In this document: in pieces, positions 16,448 to 25,583 of the stretch
Numbering within the stretch: position 1 is the stretch's first letter
Layout of the letters: every line of letters starts with the position of its first letter
NCBI GenBank assembly: GCA_943788045.1
Contig: CALSOT010000002.1
Location: forward strand, 738,310 to 802,309
From: an uncultured Polaribacter sp.
Lineage (GTDB): Bacteria > Bacteroidota > Bacteroidia > Flavobacteriales > Flavobacteriaceae
Direction of reading: 5' to 3'
DNA: 64,000 bases
Translations under genes and position numbers: made by a program
The notes under the pieces: model-generated
The model's database searches: none
What the model was told of the DNA's origin: nothing
What the model saw: only the letters and a program-made list of their open reading frames with translations

Positions 16448-17998
16448 CTATTCTTCAATTGGTGGGTGACCATGAATTTCTTCAAAGTCTTCATCAAAAT
16501 TAGATCTTAAATATGCATTTAATTTCTTTCTGTAATCGTCTTTTAACCAAGTAACAAAGTTGTGTGTACTTTTTGAAATACACTTTGCATATCTGTTAAT
16601 TCTGTCATCAATTTCTTCACCTAATAGCTTTACAAGAATTAAAGCATCAAAAACATCTTCACTATTTTCAATACACATTTTTGCATGGTGTATAATAGAT
16701 TTCTCTAAAACTCTTTTAGAAGACTCTCCTTGTCTAATAGTATCTATATAAACCTTTTTCATATCAAAATAGGTATCTGTAGATTTTGCAAATTCTTTTT
16801 TAACATCAGCTGTTAATTCATATCTAAAAGTACTTTCTATGTCTTCATCAGAAAGAATTGCATTTAAATAATAATCGGGTGCTCTAAACATTTTCTCCCA
16901 ATCTAAATCTGCTCCCCAAGGACCAAATCGATGAAAATTATTTCCTAAATCAATTACATCAAACGAACTCTTATTATTTAGAACTCTAGAGCCACGCCCA
17001 ATCATTTGGTAATATAAAGTTAAAGACTTTGTTGCTCTATTTAAAATAATAGCTTCTATAGTTGGCTCATCAAAACCTGTTGTTAATATACTTACAGATG
17101 TAATAATTGCATTGGGCGTTTTATGAAACCATTTTAAAATAAGTTCTCGCTCACTCTTTGTATTTGTGTTATCTAAATGTGCAATTGGATAACCTGCTTT
17201 TTTAAAGGCATGAAACACTTGTATTGAAGTGTTTATACCGTTATTAAATATTAAGGTTTTTTTTCCTTTTGCAGTTTCTTCATATGCAGAAACTAATTTA
17301 GAAAGCATGTCTGAATTGGTATATAAATCTTCGGAAGATTTAACCGTATAATCTCCATTTGCTCCGACCTCTAAAGAGGTTAAACCAACATTATAAGAAT
17401 ATAAATTTGCACTTGCTAAGTATTCATTATCAATTAAATGCTGAATCGTTTCACCAACAAATAATTCTTGATAATTCTCATACATTGGTAACTTTATATT
17501 GGAACTTAAAGGAGTTGCTGTTACACCTAAAATAAAAGCTTCGTCAAAAAACTTGAAAATTTTTGTAAATGAATTGTAGTGCGCCTCATCAACAATAACT
17601 AAACCAATGTCAGAAATATCTAATTTATTATCATTCAATCTATTTTTTAAAGTTTCAACCATGGCCACAAAACAACTAAAGTCATCTTGATCATCTAATA
17701 TTGCAGTTGAATTAATAATTTTATTAGAAACACCAAACTCACTCAACATACCTGAAGTTTGTTTACTAAGTTCAATTCTGTGTGTTAATACTAAAACTTT
17801 CTTTTTGTAAGTCTCTAAGTAACGTCTTACAATTTCAGAAAAAATAACTGTTTTACCACCACCTGTAGGCAATTGATACAATAAATGGTAATCTTTAGGA
17901 GCGTCTTCAAATCTTCTAAAGATTTCTTGAAGTGCATCTTTTTGATAACCGTATAATTCTTTACCTGATGTATTGATTGTGGTTTTTATTTCTTCCAA
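16448..17998 (-). CDS. DEAD/DEAH-box superfamily II helicase
   Basis: A 516-residue helicase. Q-like YGYQKDAL, Walker A PTGGGKT (44-50), DEAH at 137-140 in VIVDEAHY, motif III ATPLSS, and C-terminal motifs TTGFDEP and YQMIGRGSR are all in order. It resembles the restriction-subunit/RadD-type helicases (SSL2 group) that act on DNA, but has no nuclease domain and no methyltransferase or specificity gene nearby, so it is not a restriction system. A roughly 130-residue C-terminal region is helical and unassigned. Role in repair is inference. Confidence 0.9.
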   Translation of the reverse strand: MEEIKTTINTSGKELYGYQKDALQEIFRRFEDAPKDYHLLYQLPTGGGKTVIFSEIVRRYLETYKKKVLVLTHRIELSKQTSGMLSEFGVSNKIINSTAILDDQDDFSCFVAMVETLKNRLNDNKLDISDIGLVIVDEAHYNSFTKIFKFFDEAFILGVTATPLSSNIKLPMYENYQELFVGETIQHLIDNEYLASANLYSYNVGLTSLEVGANGDYTVKSSEDLYTNSDMLSKLVSAYEETAKGKKTLIFNNGINTSIQVFHAFKKAGYPIAHLDNTNTKSERELILKWFHKTPNAIITSVSILTTGFDEPTIEAIILNRATKSLTLYYQMIGRGSRVLNNKSSFDVIDLGNNFHRFGPWGADLDWEKMFRAPDYYLNAILSDEDIESTFRYELTADVKKEFAKSTDTYFDMKKVYIDTIRQGESSKRVLEKSIIHHAKMCIENSEDVFDALILVKLLGEEIDDRINRYAKCISKSTHNFVTWLKDDYRKKLNAYLRSNFDEDFEEIHGHPPIEE

Positions 17999-18057
17999 AA
18001 TAATATAAATTTGAGCAGCAAAAATAAGACTTAAAATAGGTTTATCACAAATTTAAG

Positions 18058-18459
18058 CTATATAAATGTTGATAAATCTGTATTTGTTATGTCATAGTGC
18101 GAGGCATTTTGGACTGAAATACCATTTTTCAATATTATTAGTTGCGGCGATTGGTGCACCACTTGAAAAGTATGCCCTATTTCATCAGATATATTTCTAT
18201 AACTTAATAAGTCTAAGTAATAAACCTTTAATTCCTTATGCTCCTCTTCAAAAAGTGCTTCGAATCGTTTTAAAACTATGCTACTAATACTGCAACGAGT
18301 GGAATGTTTAAAGATAAAAACGGGTTCCGTTTTAGACATCTCTTTAATTTCTTCTAACTGCCCTATTGTAGTTAAAGGAAGCCAGTTTAAATATGAATTC
18401 TCTTCTGGTTTAGATACCTTATCTTCTTTACTTCCAAAAATGTTACTAAAAACACCCAT
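18058..18459 (-). CDS. ytxJ: YtxJ, bacillithiol-system redox protein
   Basis: A protein of about 133 residues with a thioredoxin-like fold lacking a CxxC. The signature FIFKHSTRCSISSIVLKRFE carries a single active cysteine preceded by HSTR; this is the YtxJ (DUF2847) family, thought to act as a monothiol bacilliredoxin on bacillithiol-mixed disulfides. I take ATG 18459 (MGVFSNIFGS), two codons inside the longest frame, because relatives begin MG(L/V)FSNIFG. Short gap of 147 bp to the divergent clpB. Confidence 0.88.
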   Translation of the reverse strand: MGVFSNIFGSKEDKVSKPEENSYLNWLPLTTIGQLEEIKEMSKTEPVFIFKHSTRCSISSIVLKRFEALFEEEHKELKVYYLDLLSYRNISDEIGHTFQVVHQSPQLIILKNGISVQNASHYDITNTDLSTFI

Positions 18460-18606
18460 ATACATTTATTTTTTTATGGTCGTAAATATAAGAAACTTTA
18501 ACGATTCAAAAATTTTATAAACTAAGCTTTTAGCAGACATTTTGTCGTTTTTAAAGCTAAAAACACAGATGGTACTAAAATTGATATAGTAATCATAAAA
18601 AAGAAA

Positions 18607-21213
18607 ATGAACTTTAATAATTACACAACAAAATCGCAAGAAACCATAAAAATGGCGCAAGAAATTGCTCAAGGTTTTGAGCATAATCAAATAGAGAACG
18701 AGCACATATTTAAAGCCTTAACAAGAGTTGATGAAAATGTTTTGCCCTTTTTATTTAAAAAATTAAATATAAATTTAAATATTGTACTTCAAGTTTTAGA
18801 AAAACAATTAGATCGATTTCCTAAAGTATCTGGTGCAGAATTAATGATTTCAAGAGAGGCAAATAAGACTTTAACTGAATCCGCTGTTATTGCTAAAAAA
18901 ATGAAGGATGACTATGTTTCAATAGAACATTTAATTTTAGCAATCTTTAAATCGAAAAGTAATATTGGGCAAGTTTTAAAAGACCAGGGAATTACAGAAA
19001 AGGATTTACAAGCAGCTATTAAAGAATTAAGAAAAGGTGAAAGAGTAACTTCTCAAAATGCCGAAGAAACTTATAATTCCCTTAGTAAATTTGCGAAGAA
19101 TTTAAACAAATTAGCAGAAAATAATAAACTAGACCCAGTAATTGGTAGAGATGAAGAAATTCGTAGATTGTTACAAATCCTATCACGTAGAACAAAAAAC
19201 AACCCACTTTTAGTTGGAGAGCCAGGAACCGGTAAAACAGCAATTGCAGAAGGTTTAGCGCACAGAATTGTTGATGGAGATGTGCCAGAAAACTTAAAAG
19301 ATAAATTAATTTTCTCTCTTGATATGGGAGCTTTAATTGCAGGTGCAAAATATAAGGGTGAATTTGAAGAACGCTTAAAAGCCGTTATTAAAGAAGTAAC
19401 AGATTCTGAGGGAGATATTGTACTTTTTATTGATGAAATTCACACTTTAGTTGGTGCTGGAGGTGGACAAGGAGCAATGGATGCTGCAAATATTTTAAAA
19501 CCTGCTTTGGCGCGTGGAGAATTGCGTGCAATTGGTGCAACTACGTTAGATGAATATCAAAAATATTTTGAGAAAGATAAAGCTTTAGAAAGACGTTTTC
19601 AAAAAGTAATTGTTGATGAGCCAGATACCGAAAGTGCTATTTCTATTTTAAGAGGAATAAAAGAAAAGTACGAGACACATCATAAAGTCCGTATAAAGGA
19701 TGCTGCCATAATTGGAGCTGTAGAATTATCCCAACGCTATATTACCAATCGTTTTTTACCAGATAAAGCGATTGATTTAATGGACGAAGCCATGGCAAAA
19801 TTACGCATGGAGATCAATTCTAAACCAGAAGAACTTGATGTTTTAGACAGAAAAGTGATGCAGTTAGAAATTGAAATTGAAGCAATTAAAAGAGAAAAAG
19901 ACGAAACGAAGTTAAAATATTTACGTTCTGATTTAGCAAATATAAAAGAAGAACGCAATGAAATGAATGCAAAATGGAAATCTGAAAAAAACGTTGTAGA
20001 TAATATTCAGAATGCAAAAGCAGCAATTGAAAATTTTAAAACGGAAGCTGAAAAAGCAGAACGTGATGGAAATTATGGTAAAGTTGCAGAAATTAGATAT
20101 GGTAAAATTAAAAAAGAAGAAGAAAATTTACAAGAATTACAAAATTTATTAAATAAGAATCAATCTGAAGCATCTTTAATAAAAGAAGAAGTAACACATG
20201 ACGATATTGCCGAAGTTGTTGCAAAGTGGACTGGAGTTCCGGTTACAAAAATGATTCAGTCTGAACGCGAGAAATTGTTAAAATTAGAAAATCAATTACA
20301 TAAAAGAGTTGTTGGACAGGAAGAAGCAATTACTGCAGTTTCCGACGCTATTAGGCGTTCTAAAGCTGGTTTACAAAACCCCAACAAACCAATTGGTAGT
20401 TTCTTGTTTTTAGGAACAACAGGTGTTGGTAAAACTGAGTTAGCAAAAGCATTGGCAGAATATCTTTTTGACGATGAAAACGCAACGACCCGCATTGATA
20501 TGAGCGAATATCAAGAAAAACACGCTGTTAGCAGATTGGTGGGAGCGCCTCCTGGCTATGTTGGTTATGATGAAGGTGGTCAATTAACTGAAGCTGTGAG
20601 AAGAAGACCTTATTCTGTTGTGCTCTTGGATGAAATTGAAAAAGCACACCCAGATACTTTTAATGTTTTGTTACAAGTTTTAGATGAAGGAAGATTAACG
20701 GATAATAAAGGACGTGTTGCCGATTTTAAAAATACTATTATTATTATGACTTCTAATTTGGGAAGTCATATAATTCAAGAGAAATTCGAAAACCTTCAAG
20801 GAGATGTTGAAACAACAGTGGAACTTGCTAAAACAGAAGTTTTAGGCTTATTGAAACAATCTGTGAGACCGGAGTTTTTAAACAGAATTGATGATATTAT
20901 TATGTTTACACCCTTATCTAAAGAAAACATCCAAGAAATTGTAAAAATACAATTGAATAATATTCGAAAAATGGCAGCACAACAAAACATTACTTTAGAT
21001 GCTACAGATGAGGCTATTTCTTATTTAGCCATAAAGGGGTATCAACCCGAATTTGGGGCAAGACCCGTAAAAAGAGTCATTCAAAAAGAGGTTTTAAATC
21101 AACTTTCTAAAGAAATTTTATCTGGAAGAATTATTACAGATAGCATTGTTTTATTAGATGCTTTTGATGATAATTTAGTTTTTAGAAATCAATCTGATTT
21201 AATAAAGAACTAA
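18607..21213 (+). CDS. clpB: ClpB, disaggregase chaperone
   Basis: An 868-residue HSP100 protein. The Clp N-terminal repeats occupy about 1-145, NBD1 about 160-400 with Walker A GEPGTGKT at 204-211 and FIDEIHTLVGAG, the coiled-coil middle domain about 405-525, NBD2 from about 545 with Walker A GTTGVGKT at 603-610 and LLDEIEKAHP, then the D2-small domain ending in FGARPVKRVIQ. The coiled-coil middle domain separates it from ClpA and ClpC. It works with DnaK to dissolve protein aggregates. Size is normal. No recognisable heat-shock promoter element stands out upstream. Confidence 0.98.
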   Translation: MNFNNYTTKSQETIKMAQEIAQGFEHNQIENEHIFKALTRVDENVLPFLFKKLNINLNIVLQVLEKQLDRFPKVSGAELMISREANKTLTESAVIAKKMKDDYVSIEHLILAIFKSKSNIGQVLKDQGITEKDLQAAIKELRKGERVTSQNAEETYNSLSKFAKNLNKLAENNKLDPVIGRDEEIRRLLQILSRRTKNNPLLVGEPGTGKTAIAEGLAHRIVDGDVPENLKDKLIFSLDMGALIAGAKYKGEFEERLKAVIKEVTDSEGDIVLFIDEIHTLVGAGGGQGAMDAANILKPALARGELRAIGATTLDEYQKYFEKDKALERRFQKVIVDEPDTESAISILRGIKEKYETHHKVRIKDAAIIGAVELSQRYITNRFLPDKAIDLMDEAMAKLRMEINSKPEELDVLDRKVMQLEIEIEAIKREKDETKLKYLRSDLANIKEERNEMNAKWKSEKNVVDNIQNAKAAIENFKTEAEKAERDGNYGKVAEIRYGKIKKEEENLQELQNLLNKNQSEASLIKEEVTHDDIAEVVAKWTGVPVTKMIQSEREKLLKLENQLHKRVVGQEEAITAVSDAIRRSKAGLQNPNKPIGSFLFLGTTGVGKTELAKALAEYLFDDENATTRIDMSEYQEKHAVSRLVGAPPGYVGYDEGGQLTEAVRRRPYSVVLLDEIEKAHPDTFNVLLQVLDEGRLTDNKGRVADFKNTIIIMTSNLGSHIIQEKFENLQGDVETTVELAKTEVLGLLKQSVRPEFLNRIDDIIMFTPLSKENIQEIVKIQLNNIRKMAAQQNITLDATDEAISYLAIKGYQPEFGARPVKRVIQKEVLNQLSKEILSGRIITDSIVLLDAFDDNLVFRNQSDLIKN

Positions 21214-21233
21214 TCTAATATACATTCGTTTAT

Positions 21234-21273
21234 AAAGAGTGGTGTTTTCTATAACATCACTCTTTCTTTTTTT
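21234..21273 (+). terminator. clpB terminator
   Basis: AAAGAGTGGTGTT pairs with AACATCACTCTTT (one G-U pair), followed by CTTTTTTT, 20 bp after the clpB stop. Confidence 0.85.
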
Positions 21274-21459
21274 AAGTGCACTAATGTTTCTAATAAATCT
21301 ATTGAAGAAATTATTGATTCTTTTGTATTGGTTAAAAAACACTTTAACTCCTTAAAAATGTGTAAGGTTTATAAATAGTAAAGCCCTGATTGAAATGGCA
21401 TCCTTTTTTTTATAAAAAAAGATATAATAGAAAGCAGGAAATAGCTTCAAAAAAAAAAC

Positions 21460-22188
21460 CTAATCTAAAATAGTAACTTTTATTTCTTTTAAAATAATTT
21501 CAGATACTTTTTTAAGCTCATTATTTTCGAATGCTTTATCGATATCTATTAATGAAATTTCTTTACTTAAAGGTTTGTAATTATGAAAATCTACAAAACG
21601 AATTCCGTTTTTTATACATTGTTCTTTTAAAACTCTAAAACGCTTTCCACCTCCGTTTGTATGATAAGAATATGCTAAATAATCTACTAGAAAATCTTCT
21701 TTACCAATCCAATAAATAAAAACATCTTCGAAGTCTTCTCCTCCTCCATTTTTAGAAAAAGTAACTTCTATTTTATAATATTCTTTTCCTTTTATAGTTG
21801 ATGATGGTAATTGCTTTTTATGAACTGCTTTGTCATTTAAACCAAAGGGCAATACCGAAAAATAATGTACAGAATTTACTGAATTTGAATATTTTGAAGC
21901 ATCAACGTCAGAAAGTTTTTGTTTTTCTAAATTGATAAACCTTTCAAAGCCATTGTTTGTTAAACCATCTATAATAGAATCAAATTCTCTAATCAATTTA
22001 AAATTTCCGTTCTCTCTGTAAGCAAAATATTCTTTGTCTCTAAATTTAAAAGAAATCTCTGAATTTGCAACTTTATCTGCGCCAGAATACAAAATTGTTT
22101 TATCTATAATTTGTTGTGCAGTAAACTTAGGGTCAGAAGGTTTACACGAAATTAAAAAAGCGATAAAAAATATAGATAGATATTTCAT
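21460..22188 (-). CDS. DUF6503 family lipoprotein
   Basis: A 242-residue lipoprotein with a short signal and lipobox LISC, lipid-modified C15. The mature part begins KPSDPKFTAQQIIDKTILYSGADKV, then FKFRDKEYFAYRENG and later KGKEYYKIEVTFSKNGGGEDFEDVFIYWIGKEDFLVDYLAYSYHTNGGGKRFR; this resembles LolA/LolB-like beta-sheet folds and is the family I know as DUF6503. It is likely held in the outer or inner membrane facing the periplasm. Function unknown. Divergent from smpB. Confidence 0.8.
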   Translation of the reverse strand: MKYLSIFFIAFLISCKPSDPKFTAQQIIDKTILYSGADKVANSEISFKFRDKEYFAYRENGNFKLIREFDSIIDGLTNNGFERFINLEKQKLSDVDASKYSNSVNSVHYFSVLPFGLNDKAVHKKQLPSSTIKGKEYYKIEVTFSKNGGGEDFEDVFIYWIGKEDFLVDYLAYSYHTNGGGKRFRVLKEQCIKNGIRFVDFHNYKPLSKEISLIDIDKAFENNELKKVSEIILKEIKVTILD

Positions 22189-22252
22189 TGTTGTTGTTTT
22201 ACTAGTTGGTAATAGATTTCAAAATTACATTTCTTTCAACAAAGTAAAAATG

Positions 22253-22260
22253 TATCTTTG
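22253..22260 (+). promoter_or_regulatory. -7 box of the smpB-ubiA-maf genes
   Basis: TATCTTTG, an exact TAnnTTTG match, 27 bp before the smpB ATG. No perfect -33 TTG is seen. Confidence 0.5.
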
Positions 22261-22287
22261 TTAAAATTTTAAATTAAAAATCAGTCA

Positions 22288-22755
22288 ATGGCTGTTCAGA
22301 AAAAGATAAACATACAGAATAAAAAAGCACGTTTCGAATTTGAAATTTTAGACAAATATGTTGCAGGGATTCAATTAACTGGAACAGAAATAAAGTCTAT
22401 TCGTCTAAGTCAGGCTAGAATTACAGAGAGCTTTTGTGAGTTTAATGAAGGTGGAGAATTGTTTATTGTAAATATGTACATTCAGGAATATTTGTTTGGT
22501 CATCAATACAATCACAAGCCAAAAAGTGAGCGTAGATTGTTAATGAATAAACGCGAGCTGCGTAGTTTAAGAAAAGATGTTGAAGCCAAAGGAAATACTA
22601 TTGTTCCTTTACGTTTGTTTATTAATGATAGAGGTTTTGCAAAATTAGAAATTGCATTGGCGAAAGGAAAACAAACACATGACAAACGTGAAACTATAAA
22701 AGATCGCGACTCAAAACGAGATTTGGCAAGAATTAAAAAGAGTTTTAACGGATAA
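22288..22755 (+). CDS. smpB: SmpB, tmRNA-binding protein
   Basis: A 155-residue SmpB: NKKARFEFEILDKYVAGIQLTGTEIKSIR in the oligonucleotide-binding core, YIQEYLFGHQYNHKPKSERRLLMNKREL in the middle and a basic C-terminal tail HDKRETIKDRDSKRDLARIKK. It binds tmRNA and rescues stalled ribosomes. The last base of its stop codon is the first base of the next start, so smpB and ubiA are coupled. No tmRNA gene was found nearby. Confidence 0.98.
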   Translation: MAVQKKINIQNKKARFEFEILDKYVAGIQLTGTEIKSIRLSQARITESFCEFNEGGELFIVNMYIQEYLFGHQYNHKPKSERRLLMNKRELRSLRKDVEAKGNTIVPLRLFINDRGFAKLEIALAKGKQTHDKRETIKDRDSKRDLARIKKSFNG

Positions 22756-23672
22756 TGGATTTTTTAAAACTAATTCGTTACAAAAACCTGTTGATGGTTT
22801 TGCTAACAATGGTTTTAACTAAATACGCATTGATTCATTCATTTATTAAAAGTAGTTATTTATCTGACTTTTATTTCTCTATTTTAACCTTAAGTGTACT
22901 TTTAATTACTGCTGGAGGTTATATTATAAATGATATTTATGATGTAGAAGCAGATAAAATAAACAAACCTAACAAGCTATTTATTGATAAAACTATTTCT
23001 AAAAAAAGAGCTTGGACAACTTATTTTATTTTAACTTTTATGGGTTTAATTTTGGGCGTTTTTTTATCCATTTTTAAGCTTTTACCTTTTTATTCATTAT
23101 ATTTTATTTTTACAATTATTGGATTGTTTTTTTATTCAAAAAATTTAAAAAAACAAATTTTAATTGGAAATATTTTAGTTTCATTTTTTGTTGGATTAAC
23201 TATCTTTCTTTTAATTTCTTTTGAATTAGACAACCATTTTGAAACACCAAATGAAGGCATTTCAAATGCTTTTAATATGCTTTTTCCTTTTTGGTCTGTA
23301 ATTGGGTATTCTTTTTTCGCATTTCTTACAACTTTTGTGAGAGAAATCATAAAAGACATTGAAGATGTAAACGGAGATTTAAAACTTAAATCCAATACTT
23401 TACCAATTATTATTGGAAGAAAAAGAGCTTCTAAAATTGCTTTTTTCTTTAGTGCGGTCTTGTTGGTTTTTCTTTTGATTATTTTACAAATCATAAAAAG
23501 TAATATACTAATTTTAGGATATGGAATTATTTTTATTCTTGCACCTCTGCTCTACTTTTTATATAAATTATGGTTTTCAAAATCTAAACAAGACTATTCG
23601 CATTTAAGTAACATTTTAAAAATCATAATGTTATTCGGAATATTATCAATGTTATTATTTGCGATAAATTAA
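22755..23672 (+). CDS. UbiA-family prenyltransferase
   Basis: A 305-residue membrane protein with about eight or nine hydrophobic segments. The first aspartate-rich motif is NDIYDVEADKINKPNK (N59, D60, D63, D67) and the second is REIIKDIEDVNGD, as required for magnesium-diphosphate binding in UbiA enzymes. Flavobacterial relatives in this position, next to maf, are annotated as geranylgeranylglycerol-phosphate geranylgeranyltransferase; that substrate is not proven, and menaquinone-type prenylation is an alternative. It overlaps smpB by 1 base and lies 49 bp before maf. Confidence 0.85.
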   Translation: MDFLKLIRYKNLLMVLLTMVLTKYALIHSFIKSSYLSDFYFSILTLSVLLITAGGYIINDIYDVEADKINKPNKLFIDKTISKKRAWTTYFILTFMGLILGVFLSIFKLLPFYSLYFIFTIIGLFFYSKNLKKQILIGNILVSFFVGLTIFLLISFELDNHFETPNEGISNAFNMLFPFWSVIGYSFFAFLTTFVREIIKDIEDVNGDLKLKSNTLPIIIGRKRASKIAFFFSAVLLVFLLIILQIIKSNILILGYGIIFILAPLLYFLYKLWFSKSKQDYSHLSNILKIIMLFGILSMLLFAIN

Positions 23673-23721
23673 AACACGTTATTATTCCCGTGAAAACAGA
23701 AATCTAAAATAAAAAAGACAA

Positions 23722-24300
23722 ATGTTAAGAGAGAAATTAAAAGAATACAATGTAATTTTAGCTTCAAAGTCTCCAAGAAGACAACAATTTTTTCAAGATC
23801 TAGATATTGATTTTACGGTTCAATTGAAAGAGGTTGAAGAAATTTATCCTCCAGAACTAAAAGGAATTGAAATTACAGACTTTCTGGCTGATTTAAAATC
23901 GCAAGCATTTACAAACTTATCAGAAAAAGATTTGCTAATAACCTCAGATACTATTGTCTGGTTAGACGAGATCGCCCTGGGTAAACCAAAAAATGCTGAA
24001 GATGCTTTTAACATGTTAAGATCTTTATCAGGTAAAAATCACAAAGTAATTACATCTATTAGTATTAAAAGTAAAAATTATCAAAAGATTATTAACGACA
24101 TAACGACTGTTACTTTTAAAGAACTATCGGATAATGAAATTAATTATTATATCAAAAATTATAAACCTTTTGATAAAGCTGGTGCTTATGGTATACAAGA
24201 ATGGATTGGTTTTATAGCTATTGATAAATTAGAAGGAAGTTATTTTAATGTAGTTGGCTTACCTGTTCATAAACTGTACAAAGAATTGATGAATCTTTAA
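23722..24300 (+). CDS. maf: Maf-family nucleoside triphosphate pyrophosphatase
   Basis: A 192-residue Maf protein. ILASKSPRRQQFF at the N-terminus, SDTIVWLDEIALGKPKNAEDAFNMLRSLSGKNHKVITS in the middle and DKAGAYGIQEWIGF with EGSYFNVVGLPV near the end match the house-cleaning pyrophosphatase fold that hydrolyses dTTP, UTP and modified nucleotides. Length is normal. Third gene of smpB-ubiA-maf in the same direction. Confidence 0.95.
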   Translation: MLREKLKEYNVILASKSPRRQQFFQDLDIDFTVQLKEVEEIYPPELKGIEITDFLADLKSQAFTNLSEKDLLITSDTIVWLDEIALGKPKNAEDAFNMLRSLSGKNHKVITSISIKSKNYQKIINDITTVTFKELSDNEINYYIKNYKPFDKAGAYGIQEWIGFIAIDKLEGSYFNVVGLPVHKLYKELMNL

Positions 24301-24604
24301 ATTAAAAGCAAAGCATAACGGTCGAGTAAGAACTTTAGTGGAATAACTTTAAGGGAACTTGCAGATAATTAAAATTAATAAATTAATTAGTAATCATTTA
24401 TTTTCGTTTAAAAATATTTTTTTTTAGTATTATTTTAGGTTTAAACAAATTAAATACATCGATTTAGATGTTGTTTTATTATGCTTTTAAAAGATTTTTT
24501 AAAAGTATAATAAAAAGTCTTTCTTCTTAATAAACTTTTATCTTCTCTAAAGTAAAATAAAAGTTTATTTTTACGCAAATTATACAACACAACACAACTA
24601 TACA
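24301..24604 (+). other. Leader region before the transketolase subunit, with two large inverted repeats
   Basis: No open frame of note. Two hairpins lie in series: a 19-bp stem with a GATT loop at 24474-24515 (one G-U pair) and a 13-bp stem at 24529-24569 with a 15-base loop. Neither is followed by the T-run of an intrinsic terminator on the plus strand. The N-terminal transketolase subunit expected here in relatives is absent. Confidence 0.7.
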
Positions 24605-25558
24605 ATGAAAAAATACACGTACACAGAAAAAAAAGACACACGTTCAGGTTTTGGTGATGGTTTAACCGAGTTAGGAAGAACAAATCCAAACGTAGTAGCA
24701 TTATGTGCAGATTTAGTTGGTTCTTTAAAAATGGATCAGTTTATCAAAGAAAACCCTGAAAGATTTTTTCAAATTGGTATTGCTGAAGCAAATATGATTG
24801 GTATTGCTGCGGGTTTAACAATTGGAGGTAAAATTCCATTTACTGGAACTTTTGCTAATTTTTCTACAGGTAGAGTGTATGACCAAATACGTCAATCTGT
24901 TGCGTATTCAGGTAAAAACGTGAAAATTTGTGCATCTCATGCCGGAGTTACATTAGGGGAAGACGGAGCAACTCACCAAATATTAGAGGATATTGGTTTG
25001 ATGAAAATGTTACCAGGAATGACCGTTATTAATCCTTGTGATTATAATCAAACAAAAGCAGCAACTATTGCTATTGCTGATTTTGAAGGACCTGTTTACT
25101 TACGTTTTGGTCGTCCAAAAGTACCGGTATTTATGCCTGCTGATGAAAAATTTGTAATAGGAAAAGGAATTCAATTAACTGAAGGAACAGATGTAACCAT
25201 TGTTGCAACTGGTCATTTAGTTTGGGAATCTTTACAAGCTGCAGAACAATTAGAAGCTGAAGGGATTTCGGTTGAAGTCATTAATATTCATACAATTAAA
25301 CCGTTAGACGAAGATATTATCTTGAAATCTGTAGCAAAAACGGGTTGTATTGTTACTGCTGAAGAACATAACAAGTTAGGTGGTTTAGGTGAAAGCGTAT
25401 CAAGAACTTTAGCTTTAAACGCTCCAACTCCTCAAGAATTTGTGGCTACAAATGATACTTTTGGAGAATCGGGAACGCCAGAACAATTAATGGAGAAATA
25501 TGGTTTAGATGCCAATGCAGTTATCACAGCAGTTAAAAAAGTAATTTTGAGAAAATAA
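24605..25558 (+). CDS. Transketolase C-terminal subunit (split type)
   Basis: A 317-residue protein corresponding to the pyrimidine-binding and C-terminal domains of transketolase and 1-deoxyxylulose-5-phosphate synthase. E61 in FFQIGIAEANMIGIAAG is the essential ThDP-activating glutamate, TFANFSTGRVYDQIRQSVAYS follows, and the C-terminal domain holds GTDVTIVATGHLVWESLQAAEQL. The pyrophosphate-binding domain (GDG...N) is missing, which is normal for the split form, where a separate subunit of about 280 residues supplies it. In relatives that I know the two genes are adjacent; here the partner is not in this window, so it must be elsewhere or the enzyme is incomplete. Confidence 0.9.
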   Translation: MKKYTYTEKKDTRSGFGDGLTELGRTNPNVVALCADLVGSLKMDQFIKENPERFFQIGIAEANMIGIAAGLTIGGKIPFTGTFANFSTGRVYDQIRQSVAYSGKNVKICASHAGVTLGEDGATHQILEDIGLMKMLPGMTVINPCDYNQTKAATIAIADFEGPVYLRFGRPKVPVFMPADEKFVIGKGIQLTEGTDVTIVATGHLVWESLQAAEQLEAEGISVEVINIHTIKPLDEDIILKSVAKTGCIVTAEEHNKLGGLGESVSRTLALNAPTPQEFVATNDTFGESGTPEQLMEKYGLDANAVITAVKKVILRK

Positions 25559-25583
25559 TAACTTTTTAAAATATTATTAAAAA

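Noticed and set aside
16448-17998. DEAH helicase as part of a restriction or defence system
   Set aside because: Neither nuclease, methyltransferase nor other defence genes are adjacent; neighbours are housekeeping genes.
24301-24360. GCATAACGG-like sequence suggestive of an integron recombination site
   Set aside because: Only a short fragment resembles an attC core; no second core, no cassette and no integrase.
22755-24604. Search for a tmRNA gene beside smpB
   Set aside because: No alanine tRNA-like ends or tag reading frame were seen near smpB.
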